Source: JAUYIV01 sp035464675
Lineage (GTDB): Bacteria > Actinomycetota > Acidimicrobiia > Spongiisociales > UBA11373
Assembly: GCA_035464675.1 (NCBI GenBank)
Contig: DATHSA010000059.1
Coordinates: 1-50,638, forward strand
DNA length: 50,638 nucleotides
Reading direction: 5' to 3'
Shown: positions 39,973 through 48,691 of the stretch, piece by piece
Layout: each line of letters starts with the position of its first letter
Position numbering within the stretch: the first letter of the stretch is position 1
Notes under the pieces: model-generated
Database searches by the model: none
Told to the model about the DNA's origin: nothing
Seen by the model: the letters and a program-made list of their open reading frames with translations, nothing else
Translations under genes and position numbers: made by a program

Positions 39973-41408
39973 GCAACCCCCCCGACATCGTCACCGGCGA
40001 GACCGAGACCTACCCCCAGATGGGGGAGACCGAGGCGCCGCCGACGCCGCCGGAGAAGGCACCCCCCTCGAAGCGCCGGACCCTCCACGACATGTGGGTG
40101 AGCGGGACCGAGGCTCCTGTAGACACCGGGCGCTTCACCGACGAGGGCGCCCAGGAGATGCTCGCCGACGAGGACCCCGAGGTGCTCGCCGGGCAGCGCG
40201 GCACCCTCGTCGTCGACGACTACGACGAGGCCGAGGTCTCCGACGAGGAGACCCAGATCGTCAACATGGGCCCGCAGCACCCGGCCACGCACGGAGTGCT
40301 CCGGCTCCAACTCGAACTGGAAGGCGAGACGATCCGCCGGGTCAAACCGATCATTGGCTACCTCCATACCGGGATCGAGCGGACCGCCGAGACGCTCACC
40401 TTCATGCAGGGGCCGACTGCGGTGACCCGGATGGACTACCTCTCTCCGTTCTTCAACGAGTTGGCGTTCTCGATGGCGGTCGAGCGCCTCCTCGACCTCG
40501 AGGTCCCGCCCCGGGCACGGGCGATCCGGATCCTGATGACCGAGTTGAACCGGGTGTCCAGCCATCTTCTGTGGGCGGCGACCACGGGGCTCGACATCGG
40601 GGCCCTCTCGATGATGATCTACGGGTGGCGCGAGCGCGAGGCGGTTCTCGGGTTCTTCGAGAAGACCACCGGGCTGCGGATGAACCACAACTACATCCGT
40701 CCGGGCGGCGTCTCGGCCGACTTGCCGGACGGGTGGGAGGAGGACATCGCCGCCATCGAAAAGACGGTCCTCGAAGGGCTCGCCGACTACGAGGGTCTGC
40801 TGATGGAGAACCCGATCTTCTTGGAGCGCACCCAGGGGGTGGGGGTGCTCACCCCGGAGGAGTGTCTTGCATACGGCGTGACCGGCGTCCTCGCCAGGGC
40901 CTCGGGCATCGACTTCGACCTGCGCAAGGCCTTTCCCTATTCGGGAATCGATCAATACGAGTTCGACGTGCCCGTTGCCGAGCACGGTGACGTCTATGAC
41001 CGTTTCGTTCTCCGCTTCGAGGAGATCCGCCAGTCGTTGCGCATCGTGCGCCAGGTCGTCGACGCGATGCCGCGGGGGGACTACCGCTCCGAGGACCGCA
41101 AGGTGACCCCGCCGCCGCGGGCCCGTATCGATCAGTCGATGGAGGCGCTGATCCATCACTTCAAGATCTTCACCGAGGGCTACAAGGTGCCCGCGGGCGA
41201 GGTGTATCAGGCGGTCGAGTCGCCGCGGGGCGAACTCGGCGTCTACCTGGTCTCCAGCGGTGGCGCCAAGCCGTGGCGGGTCCACGTGCGAGGCCCGTCC
41301 TTCGCCCATGTTCAGGCGCTTCCCGCAATGCTCACGGACTCTCTGATCGCGGACACGATCGCGGCGCTGGCGTCCGCGGATCCGGTGATGGGGGATGTGG
41401 ATCGATGA
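39969..41408 (+). CDS. nuoD: NADH-quinone oxidoreductase subunit D with long N-terminal extension
   Basis: A 479-residue 49-kDa-type subunit lining the quinone pocket. The conserved core starts near residue 97 (NMGPQHPATHGVLRL) and contains GYLHTGIER and the C-terminal DPVMGDVDR. About 95 residues before the core form an acidic, Pro-rich extension with no recognised domain, longer than in most bacteria. Confidence 0.95.
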   Translation: MSNPPDIVTGETETYPQMGETEAPPTPPEKAPPSKRRTLHDMWVSGTEAPVDTGRFTDEGAQEMLADEDPEVLAGQRGTLVVDDYDEAEVSDEETQIVNMGPQHPATHGVLRLQLELEGETIRRVKPIIGYLHTGIERTAETLTFMQGPTAVTRMDYLSPFFNELAFSMAVERLLDLEVPPRARAIRILMTELNRVSSHLLWAATTGLDIGALSMMIYGWREREAVLGFFEKTTGLRMNHNYIRPGGVSADLPDGWEEDIAAIEKTVLEGLADYEGLLMENPIFLERTQGVGVLTPEECLAYGVTGVLARASGIDFDLRKAFPYSGIDQYEFDVPVAEHGDVYDRFVLRFEEIRQSLRIVRQVVDAMPRGDYRSEDRKVTPPPRARIDQSMEALIHHFKIFTEGYKVPAGEVYQAVESPRGELGVYLVSSGGAKPWRVHVRGPSFAHVQALPAMLTDSLIADTIAALASADPVMGDVDR

Positions 41409-41411
41409 AGA

Positions 41412-41537
41412 TCGTTGCCCGTTACCCGAAGAGGAGCATTGATCGGATCGCCCTGGGACGAAGTCTCGCCTGGCCTGCCAGCCGAGACTTCGTGGGTGCC
41501 GCGACCGATCAATGCTCCTCTTTGCCCGTTACCCGAA
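41412..41537. repeat. Palindromic element framed by heptamers, between nuoD and nuoE
   Basis: Outer arms AAGAGGAGCATTGATCGG (41429-41446) and its exact complement (41505-41522); inner arms ACGAAGTCTCG (41458-41468) and CGAGACTTCGT (41483-41493), with a further CTGGC/GCCAG pair at the centre. Heptamer tracts CGTTGCCCGTTACCCG and TGCCCGTTACCCG lie on both sides. No coding frame; a second copy begins at 50608. It interrupts the otherwise overlapping nuo operon. Confidence 0.85.
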
Positions 41538-41580
41538 CAGAGAAGCTGAGGGCGACGGGCGACGACTCCGGAGGTCGCCG

Positions 41581-42195
41581 ATGACGTATTGGAGCGCGGA
41601 GACCTCGAAACGCGCCGACGAGATCGTGGCGCGCTACCCGGAGCGCCGGTCCGCGGTGATGCCTCTGCTCTATCTCGCCATGCGAGAGGAGGGACGGCTC
41701 ACCGATGCGGGGATGCAGGAGGTGGCCGAGCGCACCGGGATCACCGCGGCGCAGGTGCTGGCGGTGGCGTCCTTCTACACGATGTTCAAACGGGAGGTCG
41801 GGCGGCACGTCGTGTCGGTGTGCCGTTCGATCGCCTGCCACCTGCTCGACTCCGAGGCGGTCGTCGACGCCATCGCCGACGAGTCGGGGGTGCCCGCCGG
41901 GGAGACCGCCGACGACGGGGCGCTCACCGTGGAGACCGTCGAGTGCATCGGAGCCTGTGGCGGGGCCCCGGCGATCCAGGTCGACTACGAGATGGTGGAG
42001 GGCCTCACCCCGGAGAAGGGCCGCGAACTGGTCCGCTGGCTCCTCGACGAACGGCCCGAGCTGATCCGCTCCGACGATCTGCAAGAACGGTTCGGGGGGC
42101 GGCGGTCCTTCGATTGGGGCCCCGACGATCCGACCGGTGCCGTCGGCCCCTACCCGGCCTTCGCCCCCTACGGGACCGGCGGAGGCGGGTCATGA
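41581..42195 (+). CDS. nuoE: NADH-quinone oxidoreductase subunit E
   Basis: A 204-residue subunit with a thioredoxin-like 2Fe-2S domain: Cys in VCRSIACHL and CIGACGGAP. The ATG has GGAGG 7 nt upstream. A Gly-rich tail of about 30 residues follows the fold. Confidence 0.93.
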   Translation: MTYWSAETSKRADEIVARYPERRSAVMPLLYLAMREEGRLTDAGMQEVAERTGITAAQVLAVASFYTMFKREVGRHVVSVCRSIACHLLDSEAVVDAIADESGVPAGETADDGALTVETVECIGACGGAPAIQVDYEMVEGLTPEKGRELVRWLLDERPELIRSDDLQERFGGRRSFDWGPDDPTGAVGPYPAFAPYGTGGGGS

Positions 42196-43478
42196 CCGAG
42201 CAGATCCTCACCACCCGGATGGAGGCGCACCCCACCGACTCGCACACCATCGCGCGCTACGAGGAGACCGGCGGGTACCAGCCGCTCCGCAAGGCGCTGG
42301 GGATGAAGCCCGAGGACATCGCCGCCGAGGTCAAGGCCTCCAACATCGCCGGACGCGGTGGTGCCGGGTTCCCCACCGGGGTCAAGTGGGGCTTCCTCGC
42401 CGACTCGACGCCGCGGTATCTGGTGATCAACGCCGACGAGTCCGAGCCGGGCACCTTCAAGGACCGCCAGTTGCTGGAGCGTGATCCCCACCAATTGGTC
42501 GAGGGCATCGTGATCTCCGCCTACGCCCTGGGCGCCACTCGGGCGTTCGTCTACGTGCGGGGCGAGTATCCGCGGCCCGCACGCCGCGTCCATGCCGCGA
42601 TCGAAGAGGCTCGGGACGCGGGATACATCGGTGACGACATCCTGGGCAGCGGCTTCTCGCTCGAGGTGACCGTCCACCTCGGGGCGGGCGCCTACATCTG
42701 CGGAGAGGAGACCGCTCTCCTCAACTCCCTGGAGGGCCTTCGCGGCGAGCCCCGCATCAAGCCGCCGTTCCCGGCTGTCGAAGGCCTCTACGCCAGGCCG
42801 ACGATCGTCAACAACGTCGAGACGATCTCCAACATCCCGTGGATCGTCACCCATGGCGGAGCCGCCTACGACGCCATCGGGCCGGAGGGCTCGAAGGGCA
42901 CCCGCCTCTTCTCTGTGTCGGGCCATGTCGAGAGGCCGGGCAACTACGAGATCGTCATGGGGATGACGTGGCGCAACCTCATCTACGACCTCGGCGGCGG
43001 AGTGCGCCACGGCCACGACCTCAAGGCGTGGATCCCCGGCGGTGCTTCGGCGCCCTGGCTCACGCCGGAGCACCTCGACGAGCCGATCACCATCCAGGCG
43101 TGCGCCCGCCTCGGCACCATGCTCGGCTCGGGGGGGATCGTCGTCATGGACGAGACCACCAACGTGGTCGCGGCCGCCCTCAGCCTGGTGCGCTTCTTCG
43201 CCCACGAGTCGTGCGGACAGTGCACGCCGTGCCGGGAGGGCGCCACCTGGCTGGAGCGGATCCTCGAGCGCATCCTCCACGGCGAGGGCCGACCCTCCGA
43301 CATGGACCTGCTCCTCGACGTCAGCGACAACATCAGCCCCGGGCTGCGCTGGCCCCCGGCGATGACCACGATCTGCCCGCTCGGCCCGTCGGCGGTGTCC
43401 CCGATCACCTCGATCATGACCCACTTCCGCGACGAGGTGGCGGCGATGATCGCCGGGGAGGTGCCGGCCGGTGTCTGA
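42192..43478 (+). CDS. nuoF: NADH-quinone oxidoreductase subunit F
   Basis: A 428-residue NADH-binding subunit with FMN and a 4Fe-4S site: GRGGAGFPTGVKW (nucleotide loop), ESEPGTFKDR, GAYICGEETALL and the cluster motif SCGQCTPCREG. Overlaps nuoE by four bases. Confidence 0.96.
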   Translation: MTEQILTTRMEAHPTDSHTIARYEETGGYQPLRKALGMKPEDIAAEVKASNIAGRGGAGFPTGVKWGFLADSTPRYLVINADESEPGTFKDRQLLERDPHQLVEGIVISAYALGATRAFVYVRGEYPRPARRVHAAIEEARDAGYIGDDILGSGFSLEVTVHLGAGAYICGEETALLNSLEGLRGEPRIKPPFPAVEGLYARPTIVNNVETISNIPWIVTHGGAAYDAIGPEGSKGTRLFSVSGHVERPGNYEIVMGMTWRNLIYDLGGGVRHGHDLKAWIPGGASAPWLTPEHLDEPITIQACARLGTMLGSGGIVVMDETTNVVAAALSLVRFFAHESCGQCTPCREGATWLERILERILHGEGRPSDMDLLLDVSDNISPGLRWPPAMTTICPLGPSAVSPITSIMTHFRDEVAAMIAGEVPAGV

Positions 43479-45885
43479 GATGGTCAAGGTCACGATCGAC
43501 GGCAAGGAGGTCGAGGTCCCGGCGGGCGAGCTGATCATCAAGGCCGCCCAGGACCACGGCACCTACATCCCCCGATTCTGCTGGCACCCTCGCATGGAGC
43601 CGGTGGGGATGTGCCGCATGTGCCTGGTCGAGGTGGAGACCCCGCGCGGCAAGGGCCTGGTCACCTCGTGCACGCAGCGGTGTGCCGAGGGCACGATCGT
43701 CGACACGAAGTCGGACGTCGTGAAGAAGGCCCAGGAGGGCGTCCTCGAATTCCTCCTCATCAACCATCCCCTCGACTGCCCGGTGTGCGACCGGGGCGGC
43801 GAGTGCCCGCTCCAGGACCAGACGCTCAGCCACGGACCCGGTGAGAGCCGCTTTGTCGAGGAGAAGCGCCACTTCGAAAAGCCGATCCCGATCAGCGACC
43901 TGGTGATGCTCGACAGGGAGCGGTGCATCCTCTGCGCCCGGTGCACCCGATTCAGTGACGAGATCTCCGGCGATCCGCTGATCGAGTTCCTCGACCGGGG
44001 CAACTACACCCAGGTCAACACCTTCCCCGACGAGCCATTCGCCTCCTACTTCTCGGGCAACACCGTCCAGATATGCCCGGTCGGAGCGCTCACCGCCACG
44101 CCGTACCGGTTTCGGGCCCGTCCCTGGGACCTGGAGGCGGTGGAGAGCACCTGCACCATGTGCTCGGTCGGCTGTCGGGTGTCGATCCAGGCCAGCCAGA
44201 ACGAGGTGCTCCGCCTTCTTGGTGTCGACTCCGAGCCGGTGAGTCACGGCTGGCTGTGCGACAAGGGACGCTTCGGGTACGAGTACCTGCGCTCGCCCGG
44301 CCGCCTGGCCACACCGCTGGTGCGCGGCGAGGACGGCGAGCTGCGCGAGGCGACCTGGGGCGACGCCCTCGCCCGGGCGGGCGAAGGCCTCTCGGAGATC
44401 ATCGAGAAGCATGGGCCATCTGCGGTCGCCGGCATCGGTGGCGCCCGCAGCACCAACGAGGAGGCCTATGCCTTCGGCAAGCTGCTCCGCTCCGTGATCG
44501 GTACCGGAAACCTCGATGCGCGTGTCGGCGACTCGGTCGATGCGGCGCTGCTGACCGCCGGCGGCCCGCATGCGCTGATCGGCGACCTGGAGAAGGCGAA
44601 GACGGTGCTGGTGTGGGGCCCCGACCTCAAGGAGGAGCTGCCCGTGCTCTACCTGCGGGTCCGCCGCGCCGCCACCGCCCTCGGCGCCACGCTGATCGTC
44701 GTCCACCCGCGGGCCACGGGGCTCGACCCGGAGGCCGACCACGTGGTCCGGTACCGGCCAGGGGAGGGCGGCGCCCTTCTCGAGCGGCTCGCCCGAGGGG
44801 ACGGCGACCTCGCCGACGTTCGGGCGGCGCTCGACCAGGGACCTGTGGTGGCAATCGTCGGCCGGGCCGGCGCCACCGAGCCGCCCCAGCTCGCCTCCGC
44901 GGTGGCCGTCTTCGCGGAAGGGCTCCCCGACGCCGGGGTGCTTCCGGTGGGTCGTCGCGGCAACCTGCTCGGGGCGATCGACATGGGCATGGCGCCCGAT
45001 GTCCTACCGGGCCGGGTCGCCAACGACGACGCCGGTCGGAAGGCCCTCTCGGAGGCCTGGGGAACCGCGGTCCCCGGGCCCGGCCTGGACGCCGACGGGA
45101 TCATCGATGCCCTCGACGCCGGCTCCGTCCGGGCCCTGCTCCTGCTCGGCGCGGATCCCGCCGCCGACCACCCGGATCGTTCCCGCGCCGCCGCCGCGCT
45201 CGGCCGGGCCGAATTCGTGGTGGCGCTCGACCTCTTCGTCACCGACTCGAATCGCGGTGCCGACGTGATCCTCCCCGTCGACGGGTTCTCGGAGGTCGAG
45301 GGAACCGTGACCAATGTCGAAGGGCGGGTGCAGAAGGTCAACCGGATCGCCCCCGGGACCGGCCAGTCGCGCCCCGCCTCCGAGGTCATTGCCGATCTGG
45401 CGGAGCAGGTGGGGGGTTCGATCGGCGGGCCCGCCGAGACGCTCGCCAAGGAGATCGCCGCCGTGGCTCCTGCCTACGCCGACATCACCTGGCACGGCCT
45501 CGACTGGGGAGAGGGCCGCGATGGCGTGGTGGTCAACGGGTCCGAGGGACTCCCCCCGGCTCCCTCCGGCTTCGACGCACCGGCTGAGGGGTTCGCCCTC
45601 CACCTGGGTCGGGTGCTCTACGACACCGGCACGATGGTGACCTCGGGCCCCTCGCTGGCGAAGCTGACTCCGTCACCCGCGGCTCACCTTCATCCGGACG
45701 ACGCCGCCTCGCTCGGCGTGAACGAGGGCGACGCGGTGACGATCGCCACCGGGAACGGGTCGGTCGTCCTCCCGGTGGAGCTCGACGGATCGCTGGCATC
45801 GAAGACCGTGTACGTGCCGTTCAACTTCGGGCTCGGTCTCGGCGGCTCCGGCGACGTCACCGTGACCGCGGGAGGCCACGGATGA
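43471..45885 (+). CDS. nuoG: NADH-quinone oxidoreductase subunit G
   Basis: An 804-residue subunit of the peripheral arm. Iron-sulfur ligands: 2Fe-2S site (FCWHPRM, MCRMCLVE, CTQRC), HPLDCPVCDRGGECPLQD with the N5-type His and Cys, the CILCARCTRF 4Fe-4S motif, and CTMCSVGCRV heading the molybdopterin-like domain. The GTG at 43471 overlaps nuoF; an ATG nine bases later is an alternative start. Confidence 0.95.
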   Translation: MSEMVKVTIDGKEVEVPAGELIIKAAQDHGTYIPRFCWHPRMEPVGMCRMCLVEVETPRGKGLVTSCTQRCAEGTIVDTKSDVVKKAQEGVLEFLLINHPLDCPVCDRGGECPLQDQTLSHGPGESRFVEEKRHFEKPIPISDLVMLDRERCILCARCTRFSDEISGDPLIEFLDRGNYTQVNTFPDEPFASYFSGNTVQICPVGALTATPYRFRARPWDLEAVESTCTMCSVGCRVSIQASQNEVLRLLGVDSEPVSHGWLCDKGRFGYEYLRSPGRLATPLVRGEDGELREATWGDALARAGEGLSEIIEKHGPSAVAGIGGARSTNEEAYAFGKLLRSVIGTGNLDARVGDSVDAALLTAGGPHALIGDLEKAKTVLVWGPDLKEELPVLYLRVRRAATALGATLIVVHPRATGLDPEADHVVRYRPGEGGALLERLARGDGDLADVRAALDQGPVVAIVGRAGATEPPQLASAVAVFAEGLPDAGVLPVGRRGNLLGAIDMGMAPDVLPGRVANDDAGRKALSEAWGTAVPGPGLDADGIIDALDAGSVRALLLLGADPAADHPDRSRAAAALGRAEFVVALDLFVTDSNRGADVILPVDGFSEVEGTVTNVEGRVQKVNRIAPGTGQSRPASEVIADLAEQVGGSIGGPAETLAKEIAAVAPAYADITWHGLDWGEGRDGVVVNGSEGLPPAPSGFDAPAEGFALHLGRVLYDTGTMVTSGPSLAKLTPSPAAHLHPDDAASLGVNEGDAVTIATGNGSVVLPVELDGSLASKTVYVPFNFGLGLGGSGDVTVTAGGHG

Positions 45886-47006
45886 CCGGCTTCCTCGAGG
45901 ACCTCTTTGCGGACACCTTCTGGTCGGCGGCGATCAAGGTCGTGCTGGCCTTCGGCATCCTCGTGGTCAACACACTGCTGCTCGTGTGGTTCGAGCGCCG
46001 GGTGGTGGCCTTCATGCAGAACCGCATCGGCCCCAACCGCGCCGGCCCGTTCGGGATCCTCCAGACGCTCGCCGACGGGCTGAAGCTGTTCTTCAAGGAG
46101 CAGATCACACCGCGCAAGGTGGAACTGGGGATGTACCTGCTGGCGCCGGTGGCGGCGATGCTGCCGGCGTTCCTGATCTTCCTGGTGATCCCGTTCGGGG
46201 CGCCGTTCACGATCGGCGACACGGTGGTGACCCTTCAGGGCACCGACCTCAACGTCGGGATCTTGTTCATCCTGGCCATGTCGTCGCTCGCCGTGTACTC
46301 GATCGTCCTCGCCGGATGGGCGTCGGGCTCCAAGTACCCCCTGCTCGGCGGGGTGCGGGCCACCGCCCAGATGATCTCCTACGAGGCGGCGATGGGGATC
46401 GCCCTCATCCCGGTGGTCGTCCTCGCCGCGGTCAACCTCGGGGAGGGTGGCATCGGCGCCATGTCGCTGGAGCGGATCGTCGACCTGCAGACCGGATCGT
46501 TCCGTGGCCCGATCCCCGGCTGGTTCGTCTTCTGGCTGCTGCCCTCGTTCGCGATCTTCTTCATCTCGGCGGTCGCCGAGACGAACCGGGCCCCCTTCGA
46601 CCTTGTCGAGGCCGAGTCGGAGATCGTCGGCGGCTATCACACCGAGTACTCGGGGATCCGCTTCGCCCTGTTCTTCCTCGCCGAGTACATCAACATGTTC
46701 AACGTCTCGGCGATTGCGGTGACCCTCTTCTTCGGCGGATGGCTCGGCCCCGATCTCGGGCTCCCGTCGGGCATCGCCTGGGTGATGCCGATCTTCTGGT
46801 TCTTCCTCAAGACCTACGCCCTGCTGTTCGTCTTCGTATGGCTGCGGGCGACCCTGCCCAGGATGCGGTACGACCAGTTGATGCAGTTCGGCTGGAAGCG
46901 GATGATCCCGATCAGCCTCGTCTGGCTGGTGATGTTCTCGGTCTTCATGGCTCTCAACCAGTTCGGTTGGCCGATGGACGTACCGGAGTGGTTCCCATGG
47001 GCGTGA
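45882..47006 (+). CDS. nuoH: NADH-quinone oxidoreductase subunit H
   Basis: A 374-residue membrane subunit at the base of the quinone channel. Signature segments: ERRVVAFMQNRIGPNRAGP, ADGLKLFFKE and ISAVAETNRAPFDLVEAESE. Eight or so TM helices. ATG overlaps nuoG; GGAGG precedes it. Confidence 0.96.
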   Translation: MTGFLEDLFADTFWSAAIKVVLAFGILVVNTLLLVWFERRVVAFMQNRIGPNRAGPFGILQTLADGLKLFFKEQITPRKVELGMYLLAPVAAMLPAFLIFLVIPFGAPFTIGDTVVTLQGTDLNVGILFILAMSSLAVYSIVLAGWASGSKYPLLGGVRATAQMISYEAAMGIALIPVVVLAAVNLGEGGIGAMSLERIVDLQTGSFRGPIPGWFVFWLLPSFAIFFISAVAETNRAPFDLVEAESEIVGGYHTEYSGIRFALFFLAEYINMFNVSAIAVTLFFGGWLGPDLGLPSGIAWVMPIFWFFLKTYALLFVFVWLRATLPRMRYDQLMQFGWKRMIPISLVWLVMFSVFMALNQFGWPMDVPEWFPWA

Positions 47007-47011
47007 AGAAC

Positions 47012-47043
47012 CGTTGCCCGTTGCCCGTTGCCCGTTACCCGTC
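47012..47043. repeat. Heptamer tandem array, GGGYRAC family
   Basis: CGTTGCC three times, then CGTTACC, CGTCATC, directly after nuoH inside the nuo operon. Confidence 0.85.
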
Positions 47044-47082
47044 ATCGGATCGCGGTAGAGGTCGTCGGACGAATGGACTCCG

Positions 47083-47136
47083 TCTTGCGAATCGCTTATC
47101 GCGAATCGCGAATCGCGGCCGAGCAAAGCGAGGCCC
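47083..47136. repeat. ATCGCGA heptamers plus hairpin abutting the nuoI start
   Basis: Units TTGCGA, ATCGCTT, ATCGCGA, ATCGCGA, ATCGCGG, then GGCCGAGCAAAGCGAGGCCC (47117-47136), ending 3 nt before the nuoI ATG. The likely ribosome site GCGAGG is inside the hairpin, so translation of nuoI may be affected by its folding. Confidence 0.8.
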
Positions 47137-47139
47137 TTC

Positions 47140-47877
47140 ATGAGCGCGCTCGGCGGCTTCTGGATCACTCTCAAGCAGATCTTCAAGCCGAAGGTGACCA
47201 CGCAGTACCCGAAGCAGAAGCGCGTGAAGCCGCAGCGGTTCCACGGGCGGCACGTTCTCAACCGTTACCCGGACGGGATGGAGAAGTGCATCGGGTGCGA
47301 GCTGTGCGCCGGGGTGTGTCCGGCCCGCTGCATCTATGTGCGCGGAAAGGACAACCCGCCGGACAACCCGATCAGCCCGGGAGAGCGGTACGGGTTCGTC
47401 TACGAGATCAACATGCTGCGGTGCATTTTCTGCGCCCTCTGTGTGGAGGCGTGCCCCACCGAGGCGATCACGATGAGTCAGCTGTTCGAGATGTCGGTGA
47501 CCAACCGACAGGACGCCATCTACACCCGGAGCGAGCTGCTGATGGAGCCCGACGGCACCGTCCCCCATCCCGAGCCCGACAGCATCTTGATCGACAAGGG
47601 CGAGCTGAAGCTCGCCGACGGCTGGGTGCGCGCCACCGCCCCCTCCGGTCGTGCCGCCTACGAGGGCGTCGTGGCCTGGACCCCCACGGCCGGCGTCGGA
47701 TTGAGGCCGCCTGAGCGAGGGCAGTCGGAAGAGGGCCGCCCGGGCGACGATTCCTCAAACGAAGGCACGGGCAACGGGCAACGGGCAACGGGCAACGACT
47801 CCCCGGGCAACGGGCAACGGGCAACGGGCAACGGGCAACGGGCAACGGGCAACGATTCCGAAAGCAGCGACCACTGA
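47140..47877 (+). CDS. nuoI: NADH-quinone oxidoreductase subunit I with repeat-encoded tail
   Basis: A 245-residue subunit carrying two 4Fe-4S clusters: CIGCELCAGVCPARC (about 48-62) and CIFCALCVEACPTEA (about 89-103). The family part ends near residue 190. The remaining tail includes copies of NGQRATG, encoded by 7-bp repeats read over three units (47766-47854). Unlike its neighbours it is not overlapped with nuoH but lies 133 bp after it, behind repeat elements. Confidence 0.93.
   Translation: MSALGGFWITLKQIFKPKVTTQYPKQKRVKPQRFHGRHVLNRYPDGMEKCIGCELCAGVCPARCIYVRGKDNPPDNPISPGERYGFVYEINMLRCIFCALCVEACPTEAITMSQLFEMSVTNRQDAIYTRSELLMEPDGTVPHPEPDSILIDKGELKLADGWVRATAPSGRAAYEGVVAWTPTAGVGLRPPERGQSEEGRPGDDSSNEGTGNGQRATGNDSPGNGQRATGNGQRATGNDSESSDH
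47766..47854 (+). repeat. GGGCAAC array inside the nuoI coding sequence
   Basis: About eleven units in two blocks (47766-47797 and 47804-47854) separated by ACTCCCC. Because 3 x 7 = 21 nt, the frame repeats every seven residues (NGQRATG) with no stop, and the reading frame continues to the nuoI TGA. Confidence 0.9.
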
Positions 47878-48389
47878 TGGTGGAACTGGCCCTCTTCATC
47901 GCGTTCGGCACCGCTGCCCTGTTCGGCGCGGTCACCATGGTGTGGGCTCGCAACCCCGTCTACTCGGCGATGGGGTTGATGCTCACGATGTTCTCGATCG
48001 CAGTGTTCTACGTCTCCAACGCCGCCCACTTCATCGCGGTCGTGCAGGTGATCATCTACGCCGGGGCGGTGATGACCCTGTTCCTCTTCGTGATCATGAT
48101 GATCGGGGTCGACAAGTCGGAGAGTCGCCGGGAAGACATCCCGTTCCAGCGCCCGCTGGCCCTCGGCGTGCTCGCCCTGTTCGGCGCCGGGGTCGTCGTC
48201 GCCGGTCGCCTCGCCTGGGTGACCGGGCCTTCCGCTCCCGGCGAGCCCATTACGGGAACCGTCGAGGCCATCGGCGAGGAGCTGTTCCGCCGCTGGGTGC
48301 TCCCCTTCGAGGTGACCGCGCTCCTGCTGATCATCGCCGCCGTCGGTGCGGTCGGCCTCGCCCTGTTCAAGCGAGAGGTGGCGGAATGA
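47877..48389 (+). CDS. nuoJ: NADH-quinone oxidoreductase subunit J
   Basis: A 170-residue membrane subunit with five TM helices. Signature: NPVYSAMGLMLTMFSIAVFY and VQVIIYAGAVMTLFLFVIMM. ATG overlaps the nuoI stop by one base. Confidence 0.94.
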   Translation: MVELALFIAFGTAALFGAVTMVWARNPVYSAMGLMLTMFSIAVFYVSNAAHFIAVVQVIIYAGAVMTLFLFVIMMIGVDKSESRREDIPFQRPLALGVLALFGAGVVVAGRLAWVTGPSAPGEPITGTVEAIGEELFRRWVLPFEVTALLLIIAAVGAVGLALFKREVAE

Positions 48390-48691
48390 CCGTCACCCCC
48401 GGCTGGTACATCGCGCTGGCCGCGGCGCTGTTCGTCATCGGCGCCGCCGGGATCCTGCTCCGCCGCAACGCCCTGATCATGTTCATGTCGGTCGAGCTGA
48501 TGCTGAACGCGGTGAACCTGACCTTCGTCGCCGCCGGGCGCGAGCTCAACGTGATCGACGGCCAGATCTCGGTGCTGTTCGTGATGGTGGTGGCTGCCGC
48601 AGAGGTCGTCGTGGGGCTGGCGATCATCGTGGCGGTGTTCCGCCGCAGACAGACCGCCTCGGTGGACGAGCTGGCGGAGTTGAAGGGCTGA
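48386..48691 (+). CDS. nuoK: NADH-quinone oxidoreductase subunit K
   Basis: A 101-residue membrane subunit with three TM helices and the conserved Glu in MSVELMLNAVNL and in AAAEVVVGLAI, part of the proton path. Overlaps nuoJ and nuoL. Confidence 0.95.
   Translation: MTVTPGWYIALAAALFVIGAAGILLRRNALIMFMSVELMLNAVNLTFVAAGRELNVIDGQISVLFVMVVAAAEVVVGLAIIVAVFRRRQTASVDELAELKG

Noticed and set aside
41412..41537. The palindrome as part of an insertion sequence
   Set aside because: No transposase frame is present in or near it. It may be a non-autonomous element, but that is not shown.
47766..47854. Heptamer arrays as CRISPR
   Set aside because: Units are 7 bp and contiguous, with no spacers and no cas genes.
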